Part shown: positions 54,620-63,789 of the stretch, piece by piece
Position numbering within the stretch: the first letter of the stretch is position 1
Layout: each line of letters starts with the position of its first letter
Origin: Nitrospira sp.
GTDB lineage: Bacteria > Nitrospirota > Nitrospiria > Nitrospirales > Nitrospiraceae
Direction of reading: 5' to 3'
Assembly (NCBI GenBank): GCA_035968315.1
Contig: JAVYIN010000008.1
Location: 1 to 64,000, forward strand
Length of the DNA: 64,000 nt
The notes under the pieces: generated by a model
Database searches by the model: none
What the model saw: the letters and a program-made list of their open reading frames with translations, nothing else
Told to the model about the DNA's origin: nothing
Translations under genes and position numbers: made by a program

Positions 54620-55903
54620 TCAGTCCTGCGCAGCCGCGATGCCGCGCTCTTCATCGACTCCAAGAAATACGGCCAGGCCGGCCGCGAAAAAGACCACCAT
54701 GGAGAGGACCGCCCAGCGCTGGCTGCCGGTCCAAGCCGTGACTTCACCGTAGACGATCGGCCCCATGATCGCCGCAAACTTCCCGACGACGGAAAAAAAC
54801 CCGAAGAACTCTCCTTGCCGGCCCAGCGGGGTAAATCGTCCGAGCAGCGTGCGACTGACCGCTTGATTGGATCCAAGCGCAGCACCCGCCACCAGCCCGA
54901 GCAGATAAAACTGAGTCTGTGTTTGAACCATCGCCGCAGCAATGACCAACCCGACCCACATGACTAACGTAATCGTGATGGCTCTGACCGCGCCAATCCG
55001 ATCAGCAACCACTCCAAATCCGACCGAGCCGAGGCCCGCCGTAATCTGGGTGACGAGGAAATAGATAATCAGATCCCCCGGCGTGAAGTCTAGGACTTTG
55101 TTGGCGAAAATCGCCGAGGCCACAATCACCGTATTGATGGCATCCGAATAAATGAGATAGGCCACGAAGTACCGCCGCAGATCACGATATTTCGCCAATT
55201 GGCCGATCGTGTCGCGCAATTGGGCCGTCAGTTCACGCCATAGGGTCAGCCCAGGCGCGAAGCCCCTCGGTTGAGCCCGCTCCTGCAGCAAGGCAAAAGT
55301 CGGAAGGGCGGCCACAAGAAAAAACACCGCGGTAACCACAAAACTCAGCCGGTAGAAGATCAAATTGGCGTCGGCAAATCCCTCTTTGATGAAGGGATAG
55401 GCCAGCGCCAGCGACAAGAGCCCGCCGACATAGCCGAATCCCCACCCGTACCCGGACAAGCGGCCCATCTGCTGGGGCGGCACCAGCTCGACGAGAAATG
55501 CGCTACAGAACACAAAACCCAGGTCAAAACCGATATTGGCCAGACCGAACAACACCAGCCCGAGCCCGGTGTCGCCCCTGACGACGAAAAACAACAACGC
55601 GGTGCAGGTCACACAGAGCAGGGTAGAGCCGATCAGCAGCCACTTCTTGACCGCGCGGGCATCGGCCAACGCCCCCAATAGCGGAGACAGCACCGCGACC
55701 ACCAGCATAGAGGCCGAATACCCCCAGAACCACAGCCGCTCAGCCATTCCGTTAGAGGACAGATCCGCCGCCACGACCTGAATGAAATAGACGCTATAGG
55801 CGACGGTGACGATGAGGGTGGAAAAGGAGGAGTTGGCGAAGTCGTAGCAGCACCAGGCCCAGAGTTCGCGACGGCTGGCCGGGTAGGGGGGCGGCTGTGT
55901 CAC
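54620..55903 (-). CDS. MFS permease, UMF1/Atg22-like
   Basis: 427 residues and about 12 transmembrane helices. The N-terminus WAWCCYDFANSSFSTLIVTVAYSVYF is the hallmark of the UMF1 (Atg22-like) group of MFS transporters, with SPLLGALADARAVKKWLL between TM2 and TM3. Start ATG 55903 overlaps the nagZ stop by four bases, so the two are translationally coupled. Since NagZ works on muropeptides in the cytoplasm, a role in importing wall fragments (AmpG-like) is suggested by context only. Confidence 0.85.
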   Translation of the reverse strand: MTQPPPYPASRRELWAWCCYDFANSSFSTLIVTVAYSVYFIQVVAADLSSNGMAERLWFWGYSASMLVVAVLSPLLGALADARAVKKWLLIGSTLLCVTCTALLFFVVRGDTGLGLVLFGLANIGFDLGFVFCSAFLVELVPPQQMGRLSGYGWGFGYVGGLLSLALAYPFIKEGFADANLIFYRLSFVVTAVFFLVAALPTFALLQERAQPRGFAPGLTLWRELTAQLRDTIGQLAKYRDLRRYFVAYLIYSDAINTVIVASAIFANKVLDFTPGDLIIYFLVTQITAGLGSVGFGVVADRIGAVRAITITLVMWVGLVIAAAMVQTQTQFYLLGLVAGAALGSNQAVSRTLLGRFTPLGRQGEFFGFFSVVGKFAAIMGPIVYGEVTAWTGSQRWAVLSMVVFFAAGLAVFLGVDEERGIAAAQD

Positions 55904-57003
55904 ACCGTCGCTTTCGCGATGCGCTCGCGCGCCTGGTGGATGGAGCGGAGCAGCATTTGATGGCTGCGGCAGCCCACGATCAACTTGGCATCGGAAATCA
56001 CAACCGGCTTATAGGGGGCAAGAAACCGCTGCTTCAACCGGGCAATACGCGCCAGCGATTGCTCCAACCGCTCGATGGAAATACTTCCATCGGCAACGGC
56101 TTTATCCAAGGCCGTGATGGCCGCAATCTCGCGGTTCCGGTCCTTGCAGATCAACGGCATGTCGCAACCAGCCTGAATCGCCCGCACGGTGGCCTCTTCA
56201 ATGCCATAATGATCGATAATCGCATGCATCTCCAGATCGTCGGTTAAGACCACCCCGTCATATTTGAGTTCCCCACGAAGGAAATCGGTGATGATGGCGG
56301 GAGACAGCGTCGCAGGCACCTTGTCATCCAAGGCGTGGTACCGCACATGGGCCGTCATCAATGTGGCCACTCCGTGAGCCGTGGCCTGGCGGAACGGGGG
56401 AAACTCGACGTCTTCCAGCCGCTCGCGCGTAGCCGTCACGACCGGCAGTTCCTTGTGGGAATCCGTACTCGTATCCCCATGTCCGGGGAAATGCTTGCCG
56501 CAGGCCACCACACGGCTATCTTGAAGACCGCCGATCGTGGCCAATCCCAGTTCGCAGACAGGACCGGGCGTTGTGCCGAAGGCGCGATCCCCGATCACCG
56601 GATTCGCCGGATTGCTGTTCACATCCAGCACCGGGGACATATTCATATTGATCCCGACCGCCCGGAGTTCTTTCGCAATGGTCGCCGCCGCCGCATAGGC
56701 GAGTTCGGAAGAGTTGCAGCGCCCCAGCACCTCGCAGGGCGGGAAAATCGTGAAGCTCTTCGGCAACCGCGACACCCGGCCGCCTTCCTGATCGATCGAA
56801 ATCAGCAACGGCGAATGCGGGCTGCACCGCTGCAGCTCATTCGTCAATTCCACGATTTGCCCGATCGATTCCAGATTGCGCGAAAAGAGAATCACCCCGC
56901 CTGGCTTATATTCCCTGATAAAGGCCGCCAGGTCCGGGGAAACCGACGTCCCGTCGAACCCCACCATGAATAACTGGCCGATCTTCTCACGCGACATCAG
57001 CAT
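55900..57003 (-). CDS. nagZ: Beta-N-acetylhexosaminidase NagZ
   Basis: 367 residues. The GH3 NagZ signature KHFPGHGDTSTDSH contains the His-Asp acid/base pair, and the nucleophile is the Asp in VVLTDDLEMHAI. ISIDQEGGRVSRL near residue 65 is the sugar-binding loop. NagZ removes N-acetylglucosamine from anhydromuropeptides during wall recycling in the cytoplasm; no signal peptide is seen. ATG 57003 is chosen because a longer frame runs into pepA. It lies 20 bases after pepA and overlaps the permease gene. Confidence 0.93.
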   Translation of the reverse strand: MLMSREKIGQLFMVGFDGTSVSPDLAAFIREYKPGGVILFSRNLESIGQIVELTNELQRCSPHSPLLISIDQEGGRVSRLPKSFTIFPPCEVLGRCNSSELAYAAAATIAKELRAVGINMNMSPVLDVNSNPANPVIGDRAFGTTPGPVCELGLATIGGLQDSRVVACGKHFPGHGDTSTDSHKELPVVTATRERLEDVEFPPFRQATAHGVATLMTAHVRYHALDDKVPATLSPAIITDFLRGELKYDGVVLTDDLEMHAIIDHYGIEEATVRAIQAGCDMPLICKDRNREIAAITALDKAVADGSISIERLEQSLARIARLKQRFLAPYKPVVISDAKLIVGCRSHQMLLRSIHQARERIAKATV

Positions 57004-57023
57004 AGGTGCAGCCCTCAACGGCC

Positions 57024-58532
57024 TTAGAGTGTCCGATCGATCAAATACTGGATCAATAGCCGCGTCCCAATCCCGCTGGGCCCCTTGGGAATATAGGCCC
57101 GTTCCCGCTCGCTCCAATCCGTGCTGGCAATGTCCAAATGCACCCAGGGGCAATCACCAACAAACTTGCTCAGGAACAACGCCGCCGTGATCATCCCGCC
57201 CCCGCGGCCTCCGATATTCCGCATATCCGCGACATCGCTCCGCAGCTGCTCGAAGTATTCCTCCCACAGCGGCATCTCCCAGACCCGCTCCCCTGAGCGC
57301 AATCCGGCCTTGCGCAACGTCTCCTTCAAGACCGTATCGGTCCCGAACATGCCGATGGCGAACTGCCCCAGCGCCACGACACAAGCGCCGGTGAGCGTGG
57401 CAATGTCGATCAGGGCCGCCGGTTTGTAGCGGGTCGCATAGGCCAGCGCATCGGACAAAATCAGCCGGCCCTCCGCATCCGTGTTCTGCACTTCAACCGT
57501 TTTGCCAGACAGCGTCTTCACCACATCGCCGGGCTTCATGGCCCGGCCACCCGGCATGTTTTCGGCCACCGGCAAGATGCTGATCAGATGCAGGGGCAAT
57601 TTCAACCGGGCCGCGGCACGGATCGACGCCAAGACCTCGGCGCCGCCGGTCATATCCGCCTTCATATGTTCCATGTTTTCCGCCGGCTTGAGTGAAATAC
57701 CGCCGGTGTCGAACGTGATGGTCTTGCCGACCAGCACAACAGGCCGCTCGTCTTTTTTCTTTGAGCCCTTGTATTCGAGAATAATGAACTTCGGAGGCTC
57801 ATGACTGCCCCTGGCCACGCCGAGCAACGCGCCCATCCCGAGTTTCTCCATATCGCGCTCTTCGAGGATCTTGATCGTCAGGGATTCTTCCTTCGCAATC
57901 GCTTTCGCCTCGTTCGCCACCATGGCCGGGGTCAGCACATTCGACGGATGGTTGCAGAGATCGCGCACCAACACCGCCGCCTCCGCCGTCGCGACACCAC
58001 GCCGCAGCCCTTCCGTGACGGAACGGAGCGCCTCCTTCCCCGTCACCAATACGCACATGGCCTTCACATCTTTGGCAGCCGGCGCGTCACTGCGATAGGT
58101 CGTGAACTGGTAGCTGCCGAGAATCGCCCCCTCGGCCATCGCTTGCGCGGCCTCCACCAGCGACGATGCGGCCGGCAGCAGCGCGGGTAAGGCGACGATA
58201 AACGACGACGCCTTGATCTGACGCACCCGCTTCACGGCATACCCCATGGCCTGCCGAAGCTGGTCCGCGCCGAGATCCTTCTTCTTGCCCAGCCCCACCA
58301 GGAGAATCCGTTTGGCAGGGACCTTTTTCTGTGCATGAATCAAGGCCAGCTCATTGGCCTTGCCCTCGAATTCTTTCGATTGCAGCAAGTCCCGCAGCAC
58401 GCCGCCCAGGGCCTTATCGACCGACGCGGCATCCAGGGAAAGCGCCTCGCCCTCGCAATGCATCAGGACCAGTACCTCGGCTGCTTCGGTTGTGACCCGG
58501 CCTATCTTGGTTTCAACGCGCATGATCTTCAT
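57024..58532 (-). CDS. pepA: Leucyl aminopeptidase (M17 family)
   Basis: 502 residues, normal length. The C-terminal catalytic domain has the signature NTDAEGRL, with metal ligands in VGKTITFDTGGISLKP and MKADMTGGAEVL, and the bicarbonate-binding arginine in the signature. Hexameric, two-zinc enzyme that frees N-terminal Leu and other residues; in E. coli PepA also binds DNA and acts in Xer recombination. It is followed by nagZ, both of which could work on recycled wall peptides, but general peptide turnover is as likely. Confidence 0.95.
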   Translation of the reverse strand: MKIMRVETKIGRVTTEAAEVLVLMHCEGEALSLDAASVDKALGGVLRDLLQSKEFEGKANELALIHAQKKVPAKRILLVGLGKKKDLGADQLRQAMGYAVKRVRQIKASSFIVALPALLPAASSLVEAAQAMAEGAILGSYQFTTYRSDAPAAKDVKAMCVLVTGKEALRSVTEGLRRGVATAEAAVLVRDLCNHPSNVLTPAMVANEAKAIAKEESLTIKILEERDMEKLGMGALLGVARGSHEPPKFIILEYKGSKKKDERPVVLVGKTITFDTGGISLKPAENMEHMKADMTGGAEVLASIRAAARLKLPLHLISILPVAENMPGGRAMKPGDVVKTLSGKTVEVQNTDAEGRLILSDALAYATRYKPAALIDIATLTGACVVALGQFAIGMFGTDTVLKETLRKAGLRSGERVWEMPLWEEYFEQLRSDVADMRNIGGRGGGMITAALFLSKFVGDCPWVHLDIASTDWSERERAYIPKGPSGIGTRLLIQYLIDRTL

Positions 58533-58583
58533 AGCCCGTACACCCTCCTCGAAATAGACGACACCACCTCACCACACAGGATG

Positions 58584-59258
58584 CTATACGCCCCGCATAT
58601 CGGGAGCCCAAATATATTTGTGCAACTGCAATTGGAACCGTACCGGCAGCCGATCCGCCAGAATCCATTCCGCCAACTGGCGAGGGTCCAGGGAGCCGAA
58701 CACCGGACTGAAGAGCACCGTGCAGCGGTCGGCCAGCCGATACCGCGCCACCATCTCGCGCGCCCAGTCATAATCCGCGCGGCTGGCCAGCACATACTTC
58801 GCTTCATCCTTGGCCGTTAACTGATCCAGGTTCGGCCAATGCATGCGATCCGTCATCCCGCTGCCCGGACATTTCACGTCAAGAATGATATGAGCCCGCC
58901 GATCGACCGGCTCAATGTCGATCGCACCACTGGTCTCCAGCAAGACCGTATAGCCCTCGTCGCAGAGCCGCGCAATCAATGGAAGCGACTCCGGCTGCGC
59001 GAGCGGTTCGCCGCCGGTCACTTCAACCAAACGGCATCCGTATTGCGCCACCTGCGCGAGGAGCGCATCGACAGACAACAATGTACCGCCATAGAAACTA
59101 TATTCCGTATCGCACCAGGTGCAGCGGAGCGGGCAGCCGGTCAGCCGAATGAAGACGCACGGCTGGCCCGCATAGGTCGACTCGCCTTGAATACTGAAAA
59201 AGATTTCGGTGACCCGCACCATCGTCTCTCGAGGCGGTGCAGCCAGATTCATTTCCAT
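58584..59258 (-). CDS. queE: 7-carboxy-7-deazaguanine synthase QueE
   Basis: 224 residues. A radical-SAM enzyme with the CxxxCxxC cluster motif in GCPLRCTWCDTEYSF (about residues 42-56), preceded by EIFFSIQGESTYAGQP and followed by the SAM motif VEVTGGEPLAQ. QueE turns carboxytetrahydropterin into 7-carboxy-7-deazaguanine on the way to queuosine. It overlaps the HAD gene by 10 bases. No queC, queD or queF is in the window. Met13 (58584 side unaffected) could be an alternative start. Confidence 0.94.
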   Translation of the reverse strand: MEMNLAAPPRETMVRVTEIFFSIQGESTYAGQPCVFIRLTGCPLRCTWCDTEYSFYGGTLLSVDALLAQVAQYGCRLVEVTGGEPLAQPESLPLIARLCDEGYTVLLETSGAIDIEPVDRRAHIILDVKCPGSGMTDRMHWPNLDQLTAKDEAKYVLASRADYDWAREMVARYRLADRCTVLFSPVFGSLDPRQLAEWILADRLPVRFQLQLHKYIWAPDMRGV

Positions 59259-59935
59259 GACACCACCGGCCAGCCATTGCGCCGGGCTACCCGGGCCATC
59301 CCCCTGATGGGATTCACCACGGTTGGATGCCCTACCGCGCTCAAAATCTCCCGATCGCCGGGACTGTCTCCATAGGCGAAGCAGGCGGCCAGATCCAAGT
59401 CCAGCTCCTCAGCCAGACGCTCCACCAGTGTGTGTTTTCCATTCCCGTAGGGCAACGGCTGAAGCAGATCGCCGGTATAGACACCATCCCGTTGCACCAG
59501 TTGGCCGGCCAGACACCGATCGACTTGCAGCGAGGTCGCAATGGGATCCACCAGAAAGTCGAGCGATCCCGTCACCAGCACAATGGCATGACCGGCCTGC
59601 CGATGCTGCTCCATCTGTCTCATGGCATCGGGCGAGACCGCGGGGCATAAGCATTCACGACAAAATTCTTCACCCAGCGGCTCAATCACTTGAGCCGGCT
59701 TCCCCATCAAATACAGTTTCCGTTCCCGGAGCGGCTGAAGGGACAGGGCCGGCCAATGCCGAAGCCACCACATCGCACTGGCCCGCGCTTCGGGCCATCC
59801 CACGATTCGCCGCTGCCAGAGCCATCGAAAAAACCGTATTTCGCTCGCCTCGCCGGGCAATAGCGTGTTATCCACGTCGAAAAACGCGGCGACAGACGTG
59901 CCAAGACGGTGGCGATTGGAGGTCACGAAGGCCAT
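59249..59935 (-). CDS. HAD-superfamily IB hydrolase
   Basis: 228 residues. Motif I is FFDVDNTLLPGE (the nucleophilic Asp and the acid Asp), motif II is VLVTGSLDFLV, and motif III is YGDSPGDREIL. The size and cap region place it with subfamily IB, which includes phosphoserine phosphatase-like enzymes and CicA. The substrate is unknown. It is coupled to queE by a 10-base overlap and is the first gene of a leftward run reaching the PsiE-family gene. Confidence 0.87.
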   Translation of the reverse strand: MAFVTSNRHRLGTSVAAFFDVDNTLLPGEASEIRFFRWLWQRRIVGWPEARASAMWWLRHWPALSLQPLRERKLYLMGKPAQVIEPLGEEFCRECLCPAVSPDAMRQMEQHRQAGHAIVLVTGSLDFLVDPIATSLQVDRCLAGQLVQRDGVYTGDLLQPLPYGNGKHTLVERLAEELDLDLAACFAYGDSPGDREILSAVGHPTVVNPIRGMARVARRNGWPVVSWK

Positions 59936-60019
59936 GAAACGACTATCCTACCTGCTTACCCGAGAACGCCCACGGTCAGTACGGGAGATGGGGGCCGATT
60001 CTACCGGACACCTGCTTTA

Positions 60020-60049
60020 TTGACAAGGATTTTGGCCTACTTCTATAAT
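60020..60049 (+). promoter_or_regulatory. Consensus sigma70 promoter for tRNA-Leu(GAG)
   Basis: TTGACA (60020-60025), an 18-base spacer and TATAAT (60044-60049), both perfect hexamers. The predicted start near 60056 is about 27 bases before the tRNA gene. Confidence 0.85.
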
Positions 60050-60082
60050 GCCCCTCCCTCGTCCGGTTTCCATGCTTCCGAT

Positions 60083-60166
60083 GCCGAAGTGGTGAAATGG
60101 CAGACACGCACGTTTGAGGGGCGTGTGGCGCAAGCCGTGCGGGTTCAAGTCCCGCCTTCGGCACCA
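60083..60166 (+). tRNA. tRNA-Leu (anticodon GAG)
   Basis: A class II tRNA. Acceptor GCCGAAG pairs with CTTCGGC; the anticodon stem CACGT/GCGTG holds loop TTGAGGG with GAG at 60116-60118. A variable arm (TGGCGCAAGCC) and the T-arm GCGGGTTCAAGTCCCGC follow, and CCA is encoded at 60164-60166. Confidence 0.96.
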
Positions 60167-60575
60167 ACAACAGTAGCTCCCGCCCGAATCTCTTAAGAGA
60201 CGATGATCGATCGGCGCACGGCCCGCCGCTCTTTCTTGGCGGTTCATCCGGGCATCAGGCCTGGTGTATTTTTGTCTAGACATTCGTCACCCCTTCATAG
60301 GACACTCTTCATTCCTAATCTTCCCGGTTCAGGCCTTACCTGAGAGGGCATGTGGCTAAGCGGTTCTCGCAACCCACCTTACAACCACTGTTCTGGACTC
60401 CTCGACCACGACTCCTCTCTCTCCTGTTACATGGCGTCACGTTGAAACTGCTGTCAGCCTTTCCCATCAGATCCGGCTGTAGTTCCACCACCTTTTCTTC
60501 ATCCATCTCCTTCGCACAGTCCCTTAGGTTCTCCGACCATCTCAGGATCTCTTCCACTAGACAAGGAGCTACCGC
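60167..60575. other. Intergenic region between tRNA-Leu and the sensor kinase
   Basis: About 400 bases. The first part holds a weak terminator-like element, CATCA-GGCC-TGGTG followed by TATTTTTGTCT (60253-60275). Open frames of about 75 codons exist on both strands (60352-60579 plus, 60336-60557 minus), but neither has a ribosome-binding site or a protein I recognise. The end carries AAGGAG for the kinase gene. Confidence 0.5.
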
Positions 60576-62381
60576 ATGAGTCGCACCGATGTCCTTGAGG
60601 AACTTGAGTCGATGCGAACGCAGGTATCAGAACTTACACGCGAGCTCGCCGAGCGCGACCGCACCATCGACGACCTTCGGAACATCATGGACACCGTGCC
60701 CGACTTTCTGTTCACACTCGATCACGGCGGACAGCTCATCAAATGGAACAGACGGGCGGTCGAAGCCACCGGATATACACCCCAGGAGTTATTCCATAAA
60801 CCCGCCCTAGACTTTGTTCCAGAGGAAGAACAGGATCGTACCGCAGCGGCGATTCGACAGGCCTTCACGGAAGGATACGCGGAGCTCGACGGCCATTTAC
60901 TGACCAAAGGGGGCCGCCGCATTCCCTATCATTGGACCGGCGCCGCACTCAAGAATTCACAGGGTAACGCCATCGGCATCACGGGCATGGGCCGGGATGT
61001 CTCCGAACAGAAACGCGCGGAAGAGGAACACCGCGCCTTATTTGACCAAAGCCCGCTCATGTGCTTTCTCATCGACACCGATGGGACACTCCAGAAAGTC
61101 AACCGGCAGGGGGCAATGGCATTGGGGTATGAGGCTGACGAGTTGCTGGGCCAGTCCATCCTCACCCTGTTTCCGGAGGAACATCACGCCCTCGCAATGG
61201 ACCATATCGCCGCCTGTATCATTGGCTCCGGAAGCGCCCTCGCAAGTTGGGAACTGGAGAAGCAACGCAAAGACGGCAGCCGTCTCTGGGTCAAGGAATT
61301 CACTCGGGTGATGACAGACCGGTATGGCCGGCCCACCCTGCTGATCTCCTGCGAAGACATTACGGATCGCATCCGGGCTGAGCACATGTTGCGGCTTTCA
61401 CAATTCACGATCGATCATGCCGTGGACGCGATCTACTGGATCGATCCCCAGGCCAAGATCATCCGGGTGAACAAGGCGGCCGGCACTATACTGGGATACT
61501 CGGAAGAAGAGTTGTGCACGATGACCGTCCACGATCTGAATCCCGCATTCCCAGAAGCCATCTGGCCGTCGTTTTGGGCCGAATCGAAGCAACGCAAAAC
61601 CCTTACGATCGAAACCACCCATCGACATAAGCAAGGCCACCTGATCCCCGTCGAGATTCAGATCAACTATCTTGCTTATGAGGGCCAAGAGTTCCACTGC
61701 GCCTTTGTTCGCGATATCACCAATCGCAAACAGGCGGAAGATGTGCTCCGCCATCGGGAGCAGGATTTGCGCAAAGTCCTCGACGAACGGGAACAGCTTA
61801 GCCAAAACCTCCACGACGGCATTTTGCAATCGCTCTACGCGATCGGGCTTGGCCTCGAATCCTGCAAACCCCTTATGCGCCACCGAAAACACGGCAAGGT
61901 CTCGGAACTCCTCGAACAAGCCATTGGCCAGATGAACCGCGTGATGGGAGAGATCCGGAACTTTATTGCCGGACTGGATTCCGGAATGTTATCGGAAGAC
62001 ACGTTCTCTAGCGCGCTGCATGCCGTGATTCACGCGATCACCGCCACCCAACCCCTTCACTGCACGGTGACCATCGACGATGCCGCCGCTGGCCGGTTAT
62101 CCACCGAGCAGGCATTGCACTTGGTGAATATCGTGCGCGAAGCCCTCAGCAACAGCCTCCGCCACGGACGAGCCACGAAAGCCTCGGTGTCGCTCAAGCA
62201 ACTGGCCCATTCCCTTCGCCTCTGCGTCAGCGAAAATGGGCATGGATTCAATCCACCCAGTGTGCAGGGAGTGGGAAACGGCCTGACCAATATGGCAGCG
62301 CGAGCCCACAAGATCGGAGCACGGTTCTCGATCCGTTCCGCGCATGATCGCGGAACACGCATCCTCGTCAATCTCCCATAA
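60576..62381 (+). CDS. Soluble PAS-PAS-PAS sensor histidine kinase (NarX/UhpB type)
   Basis: 601 residues, no transmembrane segments. A short coiled coil (1-35) precedes three PAS domains at about 36-148 (VPDFLFTLDHGGQLIKWN), 152-268 (FDQSPLMCFLIDTDG) and 273-388 (HAVDAIYWIDPQAKI), each ending in a DITxRKxAE-like linker. A HisKA_3 domain follows with phospho-acceptor His413 in NLHDGILQSLYAIG, then a HATPase domain with REALSNSLRHG and SENGHGF. The response regulator gene is 10 bases downstream. It senses a cytoplasmic signal; the PAS ligand cannot be told from the sequence. Confidence 0.92.
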   Translation: MSRTDVLEELESMRTQVSELTRELAERDRTIDDLRNIMDTVPDFLFTLDHGGQLIKWNRRAVEATGYTPQELFHKPALDFVPEEEQDRTAAAIRQAFTEGYAELDGHLLTKGGRRIPYHWTGAALKNSQGNAIGITGMGRDVSEQKRAEEEHRALFDQSPLMCFLIDTDGTLQKVNRQGAMALGYEADELLGQSILTLFPEEHHALAMDHIAACIIGSGSALASWELEKQRKDGSRLWVKEFTRVMTDRYGRPTLLISCEDITDRIRAEHMLRLSQFTIDHAVDAIYWIDPQAKIIRVNKAAGTILGYSEEELCTMTVHDLNPAFPEAIWPSFWAESKQRKTLTIETTHRHKQGHLIPVEIQINYLAYEGQEFHCAFVRDITNRKQAEDVLRHREQDLRKVLDEREQLSQNLHDGILQSLYAIGLGLESCKPLMRHRKHGKVSELLEQAIGQMNRVMGEIRNFIAGLDSGMLSEDTFSSALHAVIHAITATQPLHCTVTIDDAAAGRLSTEQALHLVNIVREALSNSLRHGRATKASVSLKQLAHSLRLCVSENGHGFNPPSVQGVGNGLTNMAARAHKIGARFSIRSAHDRGTRILVNLP

Positions 62382-62391
62382 CAGGAGGACT

Positions 62392-63048
62392 ATGCGAACG
62401 GTACAACCTCACCCGGTCCGGTTGCTCCTCGTCGATGACCATGAAGTGGTGCGCGTCGGGCTGCGAACGCTGCTCGTACAACATGACCATGTCACCGTGG
62501 TGGGAGAAGCCGACAGCGTGGCTGGAGCCATTCTCAGCGCCGCACGGCTGAAACCCGACGTCATCCTCATGGATGTGCGTCTGCCGGATGGCTCCGGTGT
62601 GGACGCCTGCCGGGACATCCTGGCCGCCAACCCCGCAATCCGTGTGATCTTTCTTACCTCCTATGCCGATGACGACTCGGTCCTTGCCGCGGTGCTGGCC
62701 GGAGCGCACGGATATGTTCTCAAGGAAATCGATTCCGCCGCCTTGCTCCGAGCTGTACACACCGTTGCCCAAGGCCATTCCATATTGGACCCTCACGTGA
62801 CCGAACGCGCCTTGAGCTGGATCCGGGGCCTTGGCACAACTCCGCAGGCCCCAGGTACGGACCCTCTCTCTACTCAAGAAGAACGCGTGTTAGCGTTAGT
62901 TGCGGAAGGGCAGACGAATAAGGAAATCGCAACGGCTCTCAATCTCAGTGACAAAACGGTGAAGAACTACCTGTCTAACATCTTTCAGAAATTGCGGATC
63001 ACCCGGCGGGCTCAAGCCGCCGCATTCTTTATCAAACGGCAACCGTAG
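62392..63048 (+). CDS. NarL/FixJ-type response regulator
   Basis: 218 residues from ATG 62392, preceded by AGGAGG. The receiver has the acidic pair Asp15-Asp16, phospho-acceptor Asp61 (VILMDVRLPDGSG), Thr in FLTSYADDDS and the conserved Lys in YVLKEID. A LuxR-type helix-turn-helix spans about 157-216 (LSTQEERVLALVAEGQTNKE, TVKNYLSNIFQKLRI). It is the cognate partner of the upstream PAS kinase and should regulate transcription when phosphorylated. Confidence 0.94.
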   Translation: MRTVQPHPVRLLLVDDHEVVRVGLRTLLVQHDHVTVVGEADSVAGAILSAARLKPDVILMDVRLPDGSGVDACRDILAANPAIRVIFLTSYADDDSVLAAVLAGAHGYVLKEIDSAALLRAVHTVAQGHSILDPHVTERALSWIRGLGTTPQAPGTDPLSTQEERVLALVAEGQTNKEIATALNLSDKTVKNYLSNIFQKLRITRRAQAAAFFIKRQP

Positions 63049-63341
63049 ACAGAGACAGACGGCCCTAGACCAATCCGTCCCAAAATCCTTTCCAAGCCGC
63101 TCAATCGCTCTAGTAACAAGACGTTGCCATGCACTAAGCTTGGGCCATTGAGGCGGGATGTTCCATGATCTAAGGTCGGCTCTTCCTTGCACGAGATGAC
63201 ATACGGATGGAAGCGCTTGCTCGCATTAGCACGTGATGCTAGAGTTGCCGGGGCGCTCATCAACCGGCTGCATGGGCTTGCAAGAGTCTTCCCCCCACCC
63301 CAGCCGCACGGTTGCTAGGGCCTTCTTATTAGAGGTACTCC

Positions 63342-63713
63342 ATGCCATCTGTCCTAGTCGTTGATGACGAAGATCAGATCCGCCAGTTGATCCGAGAAAC
63401 CTTGGAGCAGGCCGGGTATGAGGTTCAAGAGGCCCGTGATGGGAAAGAAGGCCTGGAACGATACCGGGCCAAACCGGCCGACCTCGTGATCATGGACATC
63501 TTGATGCCGGACCAAGACGGACTGGAAAGTATCATGACGCTTCGGCGTGAGTTTCCTGCCTCCCGCGTCATTGCCATCACGGGTGGCACCGACATGATCG
63601 GCATCTTGAATTTCCTCGATGTCGCCAAAATGCTCGGCGCGCGCAGAACCCTTCAAAAACCATTCGACATGCAGACGTTGCTGGAGGCCGCGCGGGCCGA
63701 GCTCGCCCGGTAA
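63342..63713 (+). CDS. CheY-like single-domain response regulator
   Basis: 123 residues, a receiver domain only. Asp8-Asp9-Glu10, phospho-acceptor Asp52 (LVIMDILMPDQDG), Thr80 (VIAITGG) and Lys106 (LQKPFD) are all present. With no output domain it must act by protein contact or as a phosphate relay. It stands 293 bases after the NarL-type regulator, a gap where I see no other gene, so it may be separately transcribed. Confidence 0.92.
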   Translation: MPSVLVVDDEDQIRQLIRETLEQAGYEVQEARDGKEGLERYRAKPADLVIMDILMPDQDGLESIMTLRREFPASRVIAITGGTDMIGILNFLDVAKMLGARRTLQKPFDMQTLLEAARAELAR

Positions 63714-63789
63714 GTTCGCTCCCGGCAGCCACGACCGCCTCACCCCTCATTGACTTCGGATCGTACAGCCGTCACACTGCCTCCCCGCC

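Noticed and set aside
59868-59876. DnaA-box-like TTATCCACG (and TTATCCACC at 62097)
   Set aside because: Single sites inside coding sequence, far from the rpmH-parB block, so not evidence for an origin.
60336-60579. Overlapping small open frames on both strands upstream of the kinase gene
   Set aside because: Neither has a start signal or a known domain, and the plus one runs into the kinase ribosome-binding site. The minus one (73 codons) is the more protein-like but still unsupported.
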